A DNA stretch of 64,000 nt, from assembly GCF_002022275.1 (NCBI RefSeq), contig NZ_MSDF01000053.1, positions 1-64,000 on the forward strand, given 5' to 3'. Shown here piece after piece: positions 51,601 through 59,688 of this stretch. Source of the DNA: Pseudomonas fluorescens. GTDB lineage: Bacteria > Pseudomonadota > Gammaproteobacteria > Pseudomonadales > Pseudomonadaceae. The notes under the pieces were generated by a model that was given only the letters and a program-made list of their open reading frames with translations, made no database searches and was not told the DNA's origin. The translations under genes and the position numbers were made by a program. How positions within the stretch are numbered: position 1 is the first letter of the stretch; every line of letters starts with the position of its first letter.

Positions 51601-52521
51601 ATGTCCACGACCTCCCTCGTCGAACGCGCTGGCATTATCCGTGGCTTCAACCGTTTCTATACACACCAGATCGGTGTGTTGCAGGAACACCTGCTGCAAA
51701 GCGACTTTTCCCTGACTGAAATCCGTGTGATGTACGAGTTGGACGCCCTTGGCGACCTGACAGGCGCAGATCTGTGCCAGATGCTTGGCCTCGACGCGGG
51801 CTACCTGAGCCGGTTGATCAGCGGTTTCGAAAAGAAAGGCTTGATCCAGAAGGTCCGCTCGGTCACCGACGCCCGCGCGGTGCAATTGCACCTCAGCGAC
51901 CTCGGCCGCGAGGTGTTGGCGCCCCTGGAAAAGAAATCCCAGGCGCAAGTGATCGCCCTGCTGGAAGCCTTGCCGGAGCAGCAACAACAGCAACTGACCG
52001 GCGCCATGCAGCGTATCCAGACACTGCTGCAAGGCCGCACTCCGAGTTACCTGCTGCGTGACCCGCAACCGGGCGACATGGGGTTGGTGGTGCAACAACA
52101 GTCGGCACTGTATGCACGCGAGTACAACTGGAACTGGGAATTTGAGGCGCTGGTGTCCGAGATTGCCGCCACGTACCTGCGCGAATTTGATCAGACGTGC
52201 GAGCGCTGCTGGATCGCTGAAAAGGACGGCGAGGTGGTGGGTTCGGTGTTTGTAGTGCGCCATGACGAGACCACCGCCAAGCTGCGCATGCTCTACGTGG
52301 ACGCCAGTGCACGGGGAATGGGGATCGGCTCGCGGCTGGTAGACGAGTGCCTGCGTTTCGCCCGGCAGGTGGGCTACAAAAGCATGATCCTGTGGACGGT
52401 GGATGCGCTGACCGATGCGCGCAAGCTCTACCGTAAAGCGGGGTTCAACCTGGTCAAGGAAGAACCCACCGTGAACTTTGGCAAGTCGCTGATCGATGAG
52501 ACCTGGACCCGCGAGTTGTGA
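51601..52521 (+). CDS. MarR-GNAT fusion (bifunctional HTH regulator / N-acetyltransferase)
   Basis: 306 residues. Residues about 1-145 are a MarR winged HTH (LTGADLCQMLGLDAGYLSRLISGFEKKGLI in pieces). Residues about 150-306 are a GNAT domain with the CoA loop ASARGMGIGSRLV and the typical YRKAGFNLVKEE end. Such fusions are known and may acetylate a small molecule that also relieves repression. It sits directly behind the double-palindrome promoter, probably autoregulated. It is transcribed alone and followed by a strong hairpin. Confidence 0.9.
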   Translation: MSTTSLVERAGIIRGFNRFYTHQIGVLQEHLLQSDFSLTEIRVMYELDALGDLTGADLCQMLGLDAGYLSRLISGFEKKGLIQKVRSVTDARAVQLHLSDLGREVLAPLEKKSQAQVIALLEALPEQQQQQLTGAMQRIQTLLQGRTPSYLLRDPQPGDMGLVVQQQSALYAREYNWNWEFEALVSEIAATYLREFDQTCERCWIAEKDGEVVGSVFVVRHDETTAKLRMLYVDASARGMGIGSRLVDECLRFARQVGYKSMILWTVDALTDARKLYRKAGFNLVKEEPTVNFGKSLIDETWTREL

Positions 52522-52524
52522 AGC

Positions 52525-52553
52525 CTTCCCGCGCTGTTCAACAGCGCGGGAAG
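52525..52553. terminator. bidirectional hairpin
   Basis: CTTCCCGCGCTGTT (52525-52538) and AACAGCGCGGGAAG (52540-52553) are perfect complements, leaving a very small loop. It lies between the convergent marR-GNAT and ExuT-like genes. Confidence 0.75.
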
Positions 52554-52560
52554 TGACGCC

Positions 52561-53964
52561 TTACAGGTCTGTGATTTCCTTGTGGCGCGGCACCAGTGCT
52601 TTCATCACGCTCCACGCCACCAGGTAGGCCAGCGCGCAGATCGCAAACATGATCATGTAGCCGGTGTGAATGTCATTGATGGACTTGTAGTAGTCGAACA
52701 CCCAGCCGCCGATCTTGGTCATCACCACACCGCCCAGGCCACCGGCCATGCCGCCGATACCGACCACCGAGGCCACGGTTTTCTGCGGGAACATGTCGGA
52801 CACGGTCGTGAAAATATTGCACGACCACGCCTGGTGCGCCGAGGCGCCCACGCCGATCAGCAATACCGGCACCCAGAAACTCAAGTAGCCAAAGGGTTGC
52901 GCCAGCAACACCACCAACGGGAACAGCGCGATCACCAGCATGGCTTTCATGCGGCCGTCGTACGGTGCATCGCCGCGCGCCATGAAGTAGCTGGGGAACC
53001 AGCCACCGCCGATACTGCCGACCATGGTCATGCTGTACAGCACGGCCAGTGGCATCACGATGTCCGAGCCTTTCATGCCGTATTGCGCCGATAGGTAAGT
53101 CGGCAGCCAGAACAGGAAGAACCACCACACACCGTCGGTCATGAACTTGCCGAAGGCAAACGCCCAGGTCTGGCGATAGGTCAACAACTTGAACCACGAC
53201 ACTTTCTTGGCGACTGCACCGGCAGGCGCTGGCGTGAACGGTTCTACGGTCTGATCGCTGCGGATGTAGGCCAGTTCTTCAGCCGACAGGCGTTTTTGCT
53301 CATCGGGCTTCTGATAGAGCGCCGACCACACGGCCACCCAGATAAAGCCGAGCATGCCGATGACCATAAACGCCGCTTCCCAGCCCCACATTCCGGCAAT
53401 TAACGGCACGCAGATAGGCGCCAGGATCGCGCCGACGTTGGCACCGGAGTTGAAAATACCGGTGGCCAAGGAGCGTTCTTTCTTCGGGAAGTATTCGGCC
53501 GTGGCCTTGATCGCGATGGGGAAGTTACCCGCCTCGCCAATCGCCAGCACCGCGCGGGACAGCATGAAGCCGGCAATCGACACCGGGATCACCGCCAGGC
53601 CGATCGCACCGCTGACCGCCGCAATGCCCTCACCCATGGGCACCGCGAACGCATGCATGATCGCGCCGGTGGACCAGATGCCGATCGCCACGACGTACGC
53701 GGCTTTGGTGCCGATTTTGTCGACAAAGCGCCCGGCGAACAGCATCGATATGGCGTAAACAAACTGGAACACCGCGGCAATGTTGGCGTAGTCGGTGTTG
53801 CTCCAGCCAAATTGCGTGGACAACTGCGGCGCCAGCAAGCTGAGCACCTGGCGATCGAGGTAGTTGACGGTGGTGGCAAAGAACAACATCGCGCAGATGG
53901 TCCAGCGATAGTTGCCGACGGCCTGGCCGACGCGATGGGCGTTGATGGGCTCATTCAAATTCAT
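52561..53964 (-). CDS. MFS transporter, ExuT/GudP-like hexuronate or sugar-acid family
   Basis: 467 residues from ATG 53964, about 12 spans. Marks are the TTVNYLDRQVLSLLAPQL start of the ACS family, EAGNFPIAIKATAEYFPKKERSLATG and FNSGANVGAILAP. ACS members take up galacturonate, glucarate or related acids with protons. No sugar-acid catabolic gene is adjacent, so the ligand is uncertain. A longer in-frame start at 53997 has no ribosome site. A perfect dyad stands 28 bp upstream. Confidence 0.87.
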   Translation of the reverse strand: MNLNEPINAHRVGQAVGNYRWTICAMLFFATTVNYLDRQVLSLLAPQLSTQFGWSNTDYANIAAVFQFVYAISMLFAGRFVDKIGTKAAYVVAIGIWSTGAIMHAFAVPMGEGIAAVSGAIGLAVIPVSIAGFMLSRAVLAIGEAGNFPIAIKATAEYFPKKERSLATGIFNSGANVGAILAPICVPLIAGMWGWEAAFMVIGMLGFIWVAVWSALYQKPDEQKRLSAEELAYIRSDQTVEPFTPAPAGAVAKKVSWFKLLTYRQTWAFAFGKFMTDGVWWFFLFWLPTYLSAQYGMKGSDIVMPLAVLYSMTMVGSIGGGWFPSYFMARGDAPYDGRMKAMLVIALFPLVVLLAQPFGYLSFWVPVLLIGVGASAHQAWSCNIFTTVSDMFPQKTVASVVGIGGMAGGLGGVVMTKIGGWVFDYYKSINDIHTGYMIMFAICALAYLVAWSVMKALVPRHKEITDL

Positions 53965-53992
53965 GGCATCACTTTTTATTTTTGTTAGGTAG

Positions 53993-54014
53993 GACATATG
54001 TAACGTCATATGTC
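53993..54014. promoter_or_regulatory. dyad operator upstream of the ExuT-like gene
   Basis: GACATATG-TAACGT-CATATGTC, perfect 8-bp arms with a 6-nt spacer, 28 bp before the transporter start. It looks like a dimeric repressor site (GntR- or MarR-like); the regulator is not encoded next to it. Confidence 0.65.
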
Positions 54015-54107
54015 GTCGTACAACTGTGACTTTTATATCGAGGTCCCTGTGCGGTGTCAATCGCAAAGATTGCCGCTTATTGAGGTTTTACTCGTCCATG
54101 AAAGTGG

Positions 54108-54638
54108 TCAGGAAATTTCAGTTGTAGGATGACAAAGCCTGAACACCAGGCTGGGTGCCTTGCCAGGCACATCATCCAGCTCGCCGAAACGCTGCAGGCC
54201 GAGTTTTTCCAGCACGCGAATCGATGCCGCGTGGTCGGGCCGCACCAGGCCAAACACTTCAGTCAGGCCAAGGGTTTCAAACGCCAGCACCAGCGCGGCA
54301 CGGCCTACCTCGGTGGCATAGCCCTGCCCCCACGCTTCAACGGCGAACCGGTAGCCCAGATTGATGCGTTGCACGTCGAGGTAATTGAGCGGCGCCACGC
54401 CGCCAAAACCAATGATGTGTTCAGGCTGCTCACGGCGCGCAATCGCCCACCAGCCGTAACCGAGGGTCGCCCACTGCTCAAGCCAATGGTCCAGCGTGCG
54501 CTGCGCGTCGGCAAGGCTGGCCATCGGGCCGCTGGGGTTGAACAGATTGGTCTGCGGGTCGCCGTAGATCGCGAACAATCGCTGCACATCGCTGGGCTGT
54601 GGCGGACGGTAAACCAGACGTGATGGAGAAATGGACAT
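54108..54638 (-). CDS. GNAT family N-acetyltransferase (RimJ-like)
   Basis: 176 residues of the Acetyltransf_3 type. The start RLVYRPPQPSDVQRLFAIYGDPQTN, the middle GFGGVAPLNY, the acetyl-CoA segment EAWGQGYATEVGRA and HAASIRVLEKLGLQRFGEL are typical of ribosomal-protein-type and antibiotic-type acetyltransferases. It uses acetyl-CoA in the cytoplasm; the acceptor is unknown. Confidence 0.87.
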   Translation of the reverse strand: MSISPSRLVYRPPQPSDVQRLFAIYGDPQTNLFNPSGPMASLADAQRTLDHWLEQWATLGYGWWAIARREQPEHIIGFGGVAPLNYLDVQRINLGYRFAVEAWGQGYATEVGRAALVLAFETLGLTEVFGLVRPDHAASIRVLEKLGLQRFGELDDVPGKAPSLVFRLCHPTTEIS

Positions 54639-54723
54639 TCAAAAACTCCTGTGAGGATCGGAGAAGCTCGCTCCATTGGCAAAAAAACGCAAATAGTGGT
54701 GAATTATTTCGTGTCGGCTTGTA

Positions 54724-54775
54724 TCTGAACTGACAGAGCGGTGCCATCGCTGCGATGGCACCTCCCCTGTTCAGA
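54724..54775 (+). promoter_or_regulatory. leader hairpin upstream of the ProP-like gene
   Basis: A two-part stem: outer TCTGAAC/GTTCAGA (54724-54730, 54769-54775) and inner GGTGCCATCG/CGATGGCACC (54740-54749, 54753-54762) around CTG. It ends 15 bp before ATG 54791. It could be a terminator-like or translation-control structure in the mRNA leader, or a dyad bound by a protein. Confidence 0.6.
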
Positions 54776-54790
54776 TTTAGAGTGGTCCGC

Positions 54791-56293
54791 ATGAAATCAC
54801 GTAAGAAAAGCGTCAATCCCATCGGATTGAATGACATCACCATCGTCGACGATACCAAGGTACGCAAGGCGATTACCGCCGCCGCACTGGGTAACGCCAT
54901 GGAGTGGTTCGACTTTGGCGTCTACGGGTTTGTCGCCTATGTACTCGGCAAAGTGTTCTTCCCCGACGCCTCTCCCAGCGTACAAATGATCGCGGCGCTG
55001 GGCACCTTCTCGGTACCCTTCCTGATTCGCCCGCTGGGCGGCCTGTTCTTCGGTGCGCTGGGTGACAAATACGGACGGCAGAAAGTCCTCGCCGCCACCA
55101 TCGTGATCATGTCCCTGAGCACCTTCGCCATCGGCTTGATCCCGTCCTATGCCTCCATCGGCATCTGGGCGCCGATCCTGCTGCTGCTATGCAAAATGGC
55201 CCAGGGCTTCTCGGTGGGTGGTGAGTACACCGGTGCCTCCATCTTTGTGGCCGAATACGCGCCGGACCGCAAACGCGGCTTCCTCGGCAGCTGGCTCGAC
55301 TTCGGCTCCATCGCCGGCTTCGTGCTCGGCGCTGGCGTTGTGGTGCTGATCTCCAGCGTCCTCGGCGAAGCAGACTTCGAGTCCTGGGGCTGGCGCCTGC
55401 CGTTCTTCCTCGCCTTGCCCCTGGGCATCATCGGCCTGTACCTGCGCCACGCGCTGGAAGAAACACCCGCGTTCCAACAGCACATGGACAAACTCGAACA
55501 AGGCGACCGCGAAGGCCTGACCCACGGCCCCAAAGTCTCGTTCAAGGAAGTTGCGACCAAGCACTGGCGCAGCCTGCTGACCTGCATCGGCATTGTCGCG
55601 GCGACCAACGTGACCTATTACATGTTGCTCACCTACATGCCGAGCTACCTGTCGCATAACCTGCATTACAAAGAAAACAGCGGCGTGCTGATCATCATCG
55701 CGATCATGGTCGGCATGCTATTCGTACAGCCGTTCATTGGCTTTATCAGCGACAAGATCGGCCGCAAGCCCTTCATCATCGCCGGCAGCATTGGCCTGCT
55801 GTTCCTGTCGATTCCGGCCTTCATGCTGATCACCAGCGGCAAGATCGGTCTGATCTTCGCCGGCTTGCTGATGCTCGCCGTGATCCTCAACTTCTTCATC
55901 GGCGTAATGGCCTCGACGCTGCCCGCGATGTTCCCCACTCACCTGCGCTACAGCGCGCTGGCCAGTGCGTTCAACGTCTCGGTGTTGATCGCGGGCCTCA
56001 CCCCGACCGCCGTGGCTTGGCTGGTGGAAAGCACCGGTGACCTGTACATGCCCGCCTACTACCTGATGGTGTTTGCGGTGGTGGGCCTGATCACTGGCCT
56101 GACCATGAAGGAAACCGCGAACAAGCCCCTGCGCGGCGCAGCGCCAGCCGCTTCGGACATGGAAGAAGCCAAGGAGTTGCTGCAGGAGCATCACGACAAT
56201 ATCGAGCAGAAGATCGAAGACCTCGACGCCGAGATCGCCGAGCTGGAAGCCAAGCGTCAGAACCTGGTGCAACAGCATCCACGGATTAACTAA
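54791..56293 (+). CDS. proP: ProP-like proline/glycine-betaine:H+ symporter
   Basis: 500 residues from ATG 54791. MFS metabolite-symporter marks: ALGNAMEWFDFGVYGFVA, PLGGLFFGALGDKYGRQKVL, GFSVGGEYTGASIFVAEYAP. After helix 12 there is a C-terminal acidic coiled-coil (about 455-495) like the osmosensing tail of E. coli ProP. It imports compatible solutes under osmotic stress. The long leader hairpin just upstream may affect its expression. No partner gene is adjacent. Confidence 0.9.
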   Translation: MKSRKKSVNPIGLNDITIVDDTKVRKAITAAALGNAMEWFDFGVYGFVAYVLGKVFFPDASPSVQMIAALGTFSVPFLIRPLGGLFFGALGDKYGRQKVLAATIVIMSLSTFAIGLIPSYASIGIWAPILLLLCKMAQGFSVGGEYTGASIFVAEYAPDRKRGFLGSWLDFGSIAGFVLGAGVVVLISSVLGEADFESWGWRLPFFLALPLGIIGLYLRHALEETPAFQQHMDKLEQGDREGLTHGPKVSFKEVATKHWRSLLTCIGIVAATNVTYYMLLTYMPSYLSHNLHYKENSGVLIIIAIMVGMLFVQPFIGFISDKIGRKPFIIAGSIGLLFLSIPAFMLITSGKIGLIFAGLLMLAVILNFFIGVMASTLPAMFPTHLRYSALASAFNVSVLIAGLTPTAVAWLVESTGDLYMPAYYLMVFAVVGLITGLTMKETANKPLRGAAPAASDMEEAKELLQEHHDNIEQKIEDLDAEIAELEAKRQNLVQQHPRIN

Positions 56294-56331
56294 GCGCAAA
56301 ACGCGAACGCAGAACCTGTGGCAAGTGCGCT

Positions 56332-56471
56332 TGTTGTGGCGAGCGGGCTTGCCCCGCGTTGGGCTGCGCAGCAGCCCCAGTAAAGCCATCGCGTTTCTAC
56401 AATTGGAACGCGGCGGCAGGTTTCAGGGCCGCTTCGCGCCCCAACGCGGGGCAAGCCCGCTCGCCACAACA
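56332..56471. repeat. REPIN-like inverted repeat
   Basis: Left arm 56332-56363 (TGTTGTGGCGAGCGGGCTTG then CCCCGCGTTGGG) pairs perfectly with 56440-56471 over 32 bp. The middle holds CTGCGCAGCAG. Partial copies flank both ends. It occupies most of the 225-bp gap between the proP and araC genes. Confidence 0.9.
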
Positions 56472-56518
56472 GGCTCGCTCGCCAGGAGGGAGTGTTGATG
56501 GGCTAACGTCTTATTGCC

Positions 56519-57292
56519 CTAGCGAAAAAACTGACTCGGCGTCTTGCCAAACTGTTTCTTGAACATGCTGGTAAAGGCGCTCGGGCTTTCATAGCCCAAC
56601 TCGATGGCCACATCGATGATCTTCTCCCCCACCGCAATGCGTTCCAGCGCCAACAGCAGTCGCGCTTGCTGGCGCCATTGGCCAAAGGTCAGCCCGGTTT
56701 CCTTGCGAAACAGACGCTGGATGGTTTTTTGGTCCAGCGCCAGTCGATCACTCCAATCCGCGACTGTCGAGGCGTCTCCCGGATCTGCCTGCCAGGCCAG
56801 GCAGATGGCGTTTATGCGCACGTCGGCTGGCTGGGGAAGCGACAGCGGCAGCGCGGGCAGCAGCGCCAGTTCATCCAGAATCAGGTGCATGATCCGCGCA
56901 TCCCGGGAGTCTTCGGCATACGGCGGCTTCAAACTGACGGAGGCCTTGATCAGTTCACTGAGCAACGGCGACACACTCACCGCCTTGGTCTCGGTCGGCA
57001 AATTCGGGAAGCTGTCGGGACGCACAAACACACTGCGCATCTTCAACGGCCCCACGCAGCGCAGTGAATGGACCTGCCCGGACGGCATCCAGAACCCGCG
57101 ATTGGGCGGCACCGTCCACTGACTCTGCAGCGAATGCACCACCATCACGCCTTCGATGGCGTACAGCAGTTGATGCTTCTCATGGCTGTGGTCGGGTATT
57201 ACCCAGTTTTCGGGGTAGTCGGTGGCGGAACTGATGACAGCCCAGTCGCCCTCATCGATCTCCCGCAGAAATGTATCCAGTGATTTAATCAT
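56519..57292 (-). CDS. AraC family transcriptional regulator
   Basis: 257 residues from ATG 57292 (AAAGGG site). The N-terminal cupin sensor includes PDHSHEKHQLLYAIEGVMVVHS; the C-terminal two HTHs include STVADWSDRLALDQKTIQRLFRKETG and KIIDVAIELGYESPSAFTSMFKK. It is divergent from an MFS efflux gene and probably regulates it. The open frame upstream to 57541 is within the MFS gene and not used. Confidence 0.88.
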   Translation of the reverse strand: MIKSLDTFLREIDEGDWAVISSATDYPENWVIPDHSHEKHQLLYAIEGVMVVHSLQSQWTVPPNRGFWMPSGQVHSLRCVGPLKMRSVFVRPDSFPNLPTETKAVSVSPLLSELIKASVSLKPPYAEDSRDARIMHLILDELALLPALPLSLPQPADVRINAICLAWQADPGDASTVADWSDRLALDQKTIQRLFRKETGLTFGQWRQQARLLLALERIAVGEKIIDVAIELGYESPSAFTSMFKKQFGKTPSQFFR

Positions 57293-57381
57293 TTCGCCCT
57301 TTTTGCGATGGTTGCCTCCCGAATTTCGCGAGACAGGCATTTTCACTGAATTTAGCATGAACGCCGAAATATTTTGAAATG

Positions 57382-57407
57382 GGCAAACGGCATAAGTACC
57401 GTTTGCC
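57382..57407. promoter_or_regulatory. dyad upstream of the Fsr-like MFS gene
   Basis: GGCAAACGG-N8-CCGTTTGCC, a perfect 9-bp inverted repeat 30 bp before ATG 57438 and 89 bp before the divergent araC start. It is either an operator for the AraC protein or a leader hairpin of the transporter mRNA. Confidence 0.6.
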
Positions 57408-57437
57408 TCTGTTAGCTGCCTTGTATGGAATGCCTGC

Positions 57438-58649
57438 ATGTCGACCCTGACCGCGTCACCCGCCGCTGCAACAGCTACGCCCCAGATAAGCCCGTTGGTC
57501 ATGCGCGTCCTCGGCGCCTGCGCCCTGGCGCACATGATCAACGACCTGATTCAGGCGGTGTTGCCCTCGATCTATCCGATGCTCAAGGCCAACTACGGCC
57601 TGAGTTTCACTCAAGTGGGCCTGATCACCCTGACCTTCCAGCTGACCGCGTCCCTGCTGCAGCCGTGGATCGGCTACCACACCGACCGCCACCCCAAACC
57701 CTGGCTGCTGCCGGCGGGCATGGTCAGCACCTTGATCGGCATTTTGATGCTGGCATTTGTCGGCACCTTCCCGGCCATTTTGCTGGCGGCGGCGCTGGTG
57801 GGGGTGGGTTCTTCGACCTTCCACCCGGAAACCTCGCGGGTGGCCCGCCTGGCCTCCGGCGGCCGCTATGGCCTGGCGCAATCGACCTTCCAGGTCGGCG
57901 GTAATACCGGCAGCGCCTTCGGCCCGTTGCTGGCGGCAGCCATCATCATTCCGTATGGCCAAACCCACATCGCCTGGTTTGGCCTGTTCGCCGTGTTTGC
58001 GATTCTGGTGCTGTATGGCTTGAGCCGCTGGTACCGCAACCACCTCAACCTGTTCAAATTCAAGGCCGGTGGTAAAGCCACTCACGGTCTGTCGAAAGGC
58101 CGCGTGACCTTCGCCCTGGTGGTGCTGGCCATGCTGGTGTTCTCCAAATATTTCTACATGACCAGCCTGACCAGCTACTTCACCTTTTACCTGATCGAAA
58201 AATTCCAACTCTCGGTCGCCAGCTCCCAGCTGTACCTGTTCCTGTTCCTCGGCGCAGTGGCCGTAGGCACCTTCGCGGGTGGTCCGATCGGCGACAAGAT
58301 CGGCCGCAAGAAAGTCATCTGGTTCTCGATTCTCGGCGCCGCGCCGTTCACCCTCGCCCTGCCCTACGTCGACCTGTTCTGGACCGCCGTGCTCAGCGTG
58401 ATCATCGGCTTCGTGCTGGCCTCGGCCTTCTCGGCGATCGTGGTGTTTGCCCAGGAACTGGTGCCGGGCAACGTGGGCATGATTGCCGGCATCTTCTTCG
58501 GCCTGATGTTCGGCTTCAGCGGCATCGGTGCGGCATTGCTGGGCTTGCTCGCTGACAGCCATGGCATCGAATACGTCTATCAGATCTGTTCATTCCTGCC
58601 CTTGGTCGGGATTCTGACGGTGTTGTTGCCGTCGACTAAAGGCGTGTAA
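57438..58649 (+). CDS. MFS transporter, fosmidomycin-resistance (Fsr) family
   Basis: 403 residues, 12 spans. Fsr marks: LAHMINDLIQAVLPSIYPML, QPWIGYHTDRHPKPWLLPAG and GVGSSTFHPETSRVARLASG. Family members export fosmidomycin and related compounds. It is divergent from the AraC gene and has a dyad in its leader. It ends with a terminator-like hairpin at 58664-58698. Confidence 0.88.
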   Translation: MSTLTASPAAATATPQISPLVMRVLGACALAHMINDLIQAVLPSIYPMLKANYGLSFTQVGLITLTFQLTASLLQPWIGYHTDRHPKPWLLPAGMVSTLIGILMLAFVGTFPAILLAAALVGVGSSTFHPETSRVARLASGGRYGLAQSTFQVGGNTGSAFGPLLAAAIIIPYGQTHIAWFGLFAVFAILVLYGLSRWYRNHLNLFKFKAGGKATHGLSKGRVTFALVVLAMLVFSKYFYMTSLTSYFTFYLIEKFQLSVASSQLYLFLFLGAVAVGTFAGGPIGDKIGRKKVIWFSILGAAPFTLALPYVDLFWTAVLSVIIGFVLASAFSAIVVFAQELVPGNVGMIAGIFFGLMFGFSGIGAALLGLLADSHGIEYVYQICSFLPLVGILTVLLPSTKGV

Positions 58650-58663
58650 AAACACCTACAGGG

Positions 58664-58698
58664 TGACCGCCTTGAGTTTGCGACAATCAAGGCAGTCA
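58664..58698. terminator. hairpin after the Fsr-like gene
   Basis: TGAC-C-GCCTTGA (58664-58675) pairs with TCAAGGC-A-GTCA (58687-58698), with one mismatch and an 11-nt loop, starting 15 bp after the stop. Confidence 0.5.
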
Positions 58699-58815
58699 TC
58701 CTCCGCGCTGCAACTAAGCTTCCTACCTGAAAAGGAACCAAATCGCTGATAGAGCCACCCACTTGAGGCTAGTCGATAGTGACTTCACATCGCATCTGCC
58801 TGAAGAGGATATTGC

Positions 58816-59589
58816 ATGATTACTTCAACTCCCACGATTTATCACGCCCCTCCAACGCTAGACCCGAACAGCACGCCGACCACCAATGAACCACCTGATA
58901 CGTCAGCCGTTAGCCGAACTAAACGCGGCGTGGCAGACAAGCGATATTTATGGCCGCAGAATCACACCATTACCATTTCATTTCTGGACACACCGCAAGC
59001 CACCAAGAGGCTAGTACAAAAGTCCATCGGCGTTTTTGCGGGGCTCATTAATCTAAAGTTCAAGTTTGTCGAGGGCAATGAGGGTGACATCCGTATATCG
59101 GCACATAGGGATATACAAGGCACCTGGTCAAAGTTGGGCACGACCGCGCTCAGCACGCCTAAAGACCAACCTACAATGCATGTAGATCTCAACACTGCCC
59201 CTGCTGACTTGCGGCACTACATACTGCATGAGTTCGGGCATGCACTCGGTGTAGAACACGAACATCACCATCCGGACAGGACCGTACAATACGACGAGGC
59301 AAAGACTTATCAGGTCTACAACGAACAGTTGGGCTGGGGCAAAGGCATGACTGACCATCAAGTGCTCAGAAAAGTCGACCCGGCTAATGCAATCACAACA
59401 CCTTATGATCGCAAATCAATCATGCACTATAACGTCCCCCCTGAAATGACATCGAACAATGAAGGAGTCGCCCCAAACAAAACACTGTCCGACGCTGATA
59501 AAGAGTTCTTGAAGTCGCTGTACCCGCTCCCCCGTCCTACAGCATCCGAAATCCAGGCCCGACGTTTTTTTCGCAAAGGCCTTATTTGA
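58816..59589 (+). CDS. metzincin zinc metalloprotease (astacin/matrixin-like)
   Basis: 257 residues. The zinc site HEFGHALGVEH (138-148; HExxHxxxxxH) and the Met-turn SIMHY (201-205, with Tyr) identify a metzincin; YLWPQNHTITISF (about 44-56) is the usual first strand. No signal peptide or membrane span is seen; the first 40 residues are Pro/Thr-rich and disordered. It could be exported by a type VI or other signal-less route, or act inside the cell. The gene is visibly AT-richer than its neighbours and stands alone, which suggests acquisition by transfer. GAAGAGGA precedes the start. Confidence 0.87.
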   Translation: MITSTPTIYHAPPTLDPNSTPTTNEPPDTSAVSRTKRGVADKRYLWPQNHTITISFLDTPQATKRLVQKSIGVFAGLINLKFKFVEGNEGDIRISAHRDIQGTWSKLGTTALSTPKDQPTMHVDLNTAPADLRHYILHEFGHALGVEHEHHHPDRTVQYDEAKTYQVYNEQLGWGKGMTDHQVLRKVDPANAITTPYDRKSIMHYNVPPEMTSNNEGVAPNKTLSDADKEFLKSLYPLPRPTASEIQARRFFRKGLI

Positions 59590-59647
59590 ATAGGGATTGT
59601 ACGGTTGGCACTCTCTTCCTGAGTGCGTCCCTGAATGATCTTTATAC

Positions 59648-59675
59648 CTGACTCCACGCCTGCGCCTGGAGTCAG
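59648..59675. terminator. hairpin between protease and IolG-like gene
   Basis: CTGACTCCA (59648-59656) pairs perfectly with TGGAGTCAG (59667-59675) around a 10-nt loop, between convergent genes. Confidence 0.65.
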
Positions 59676-59688
59676 CATGGGCAGCCCG

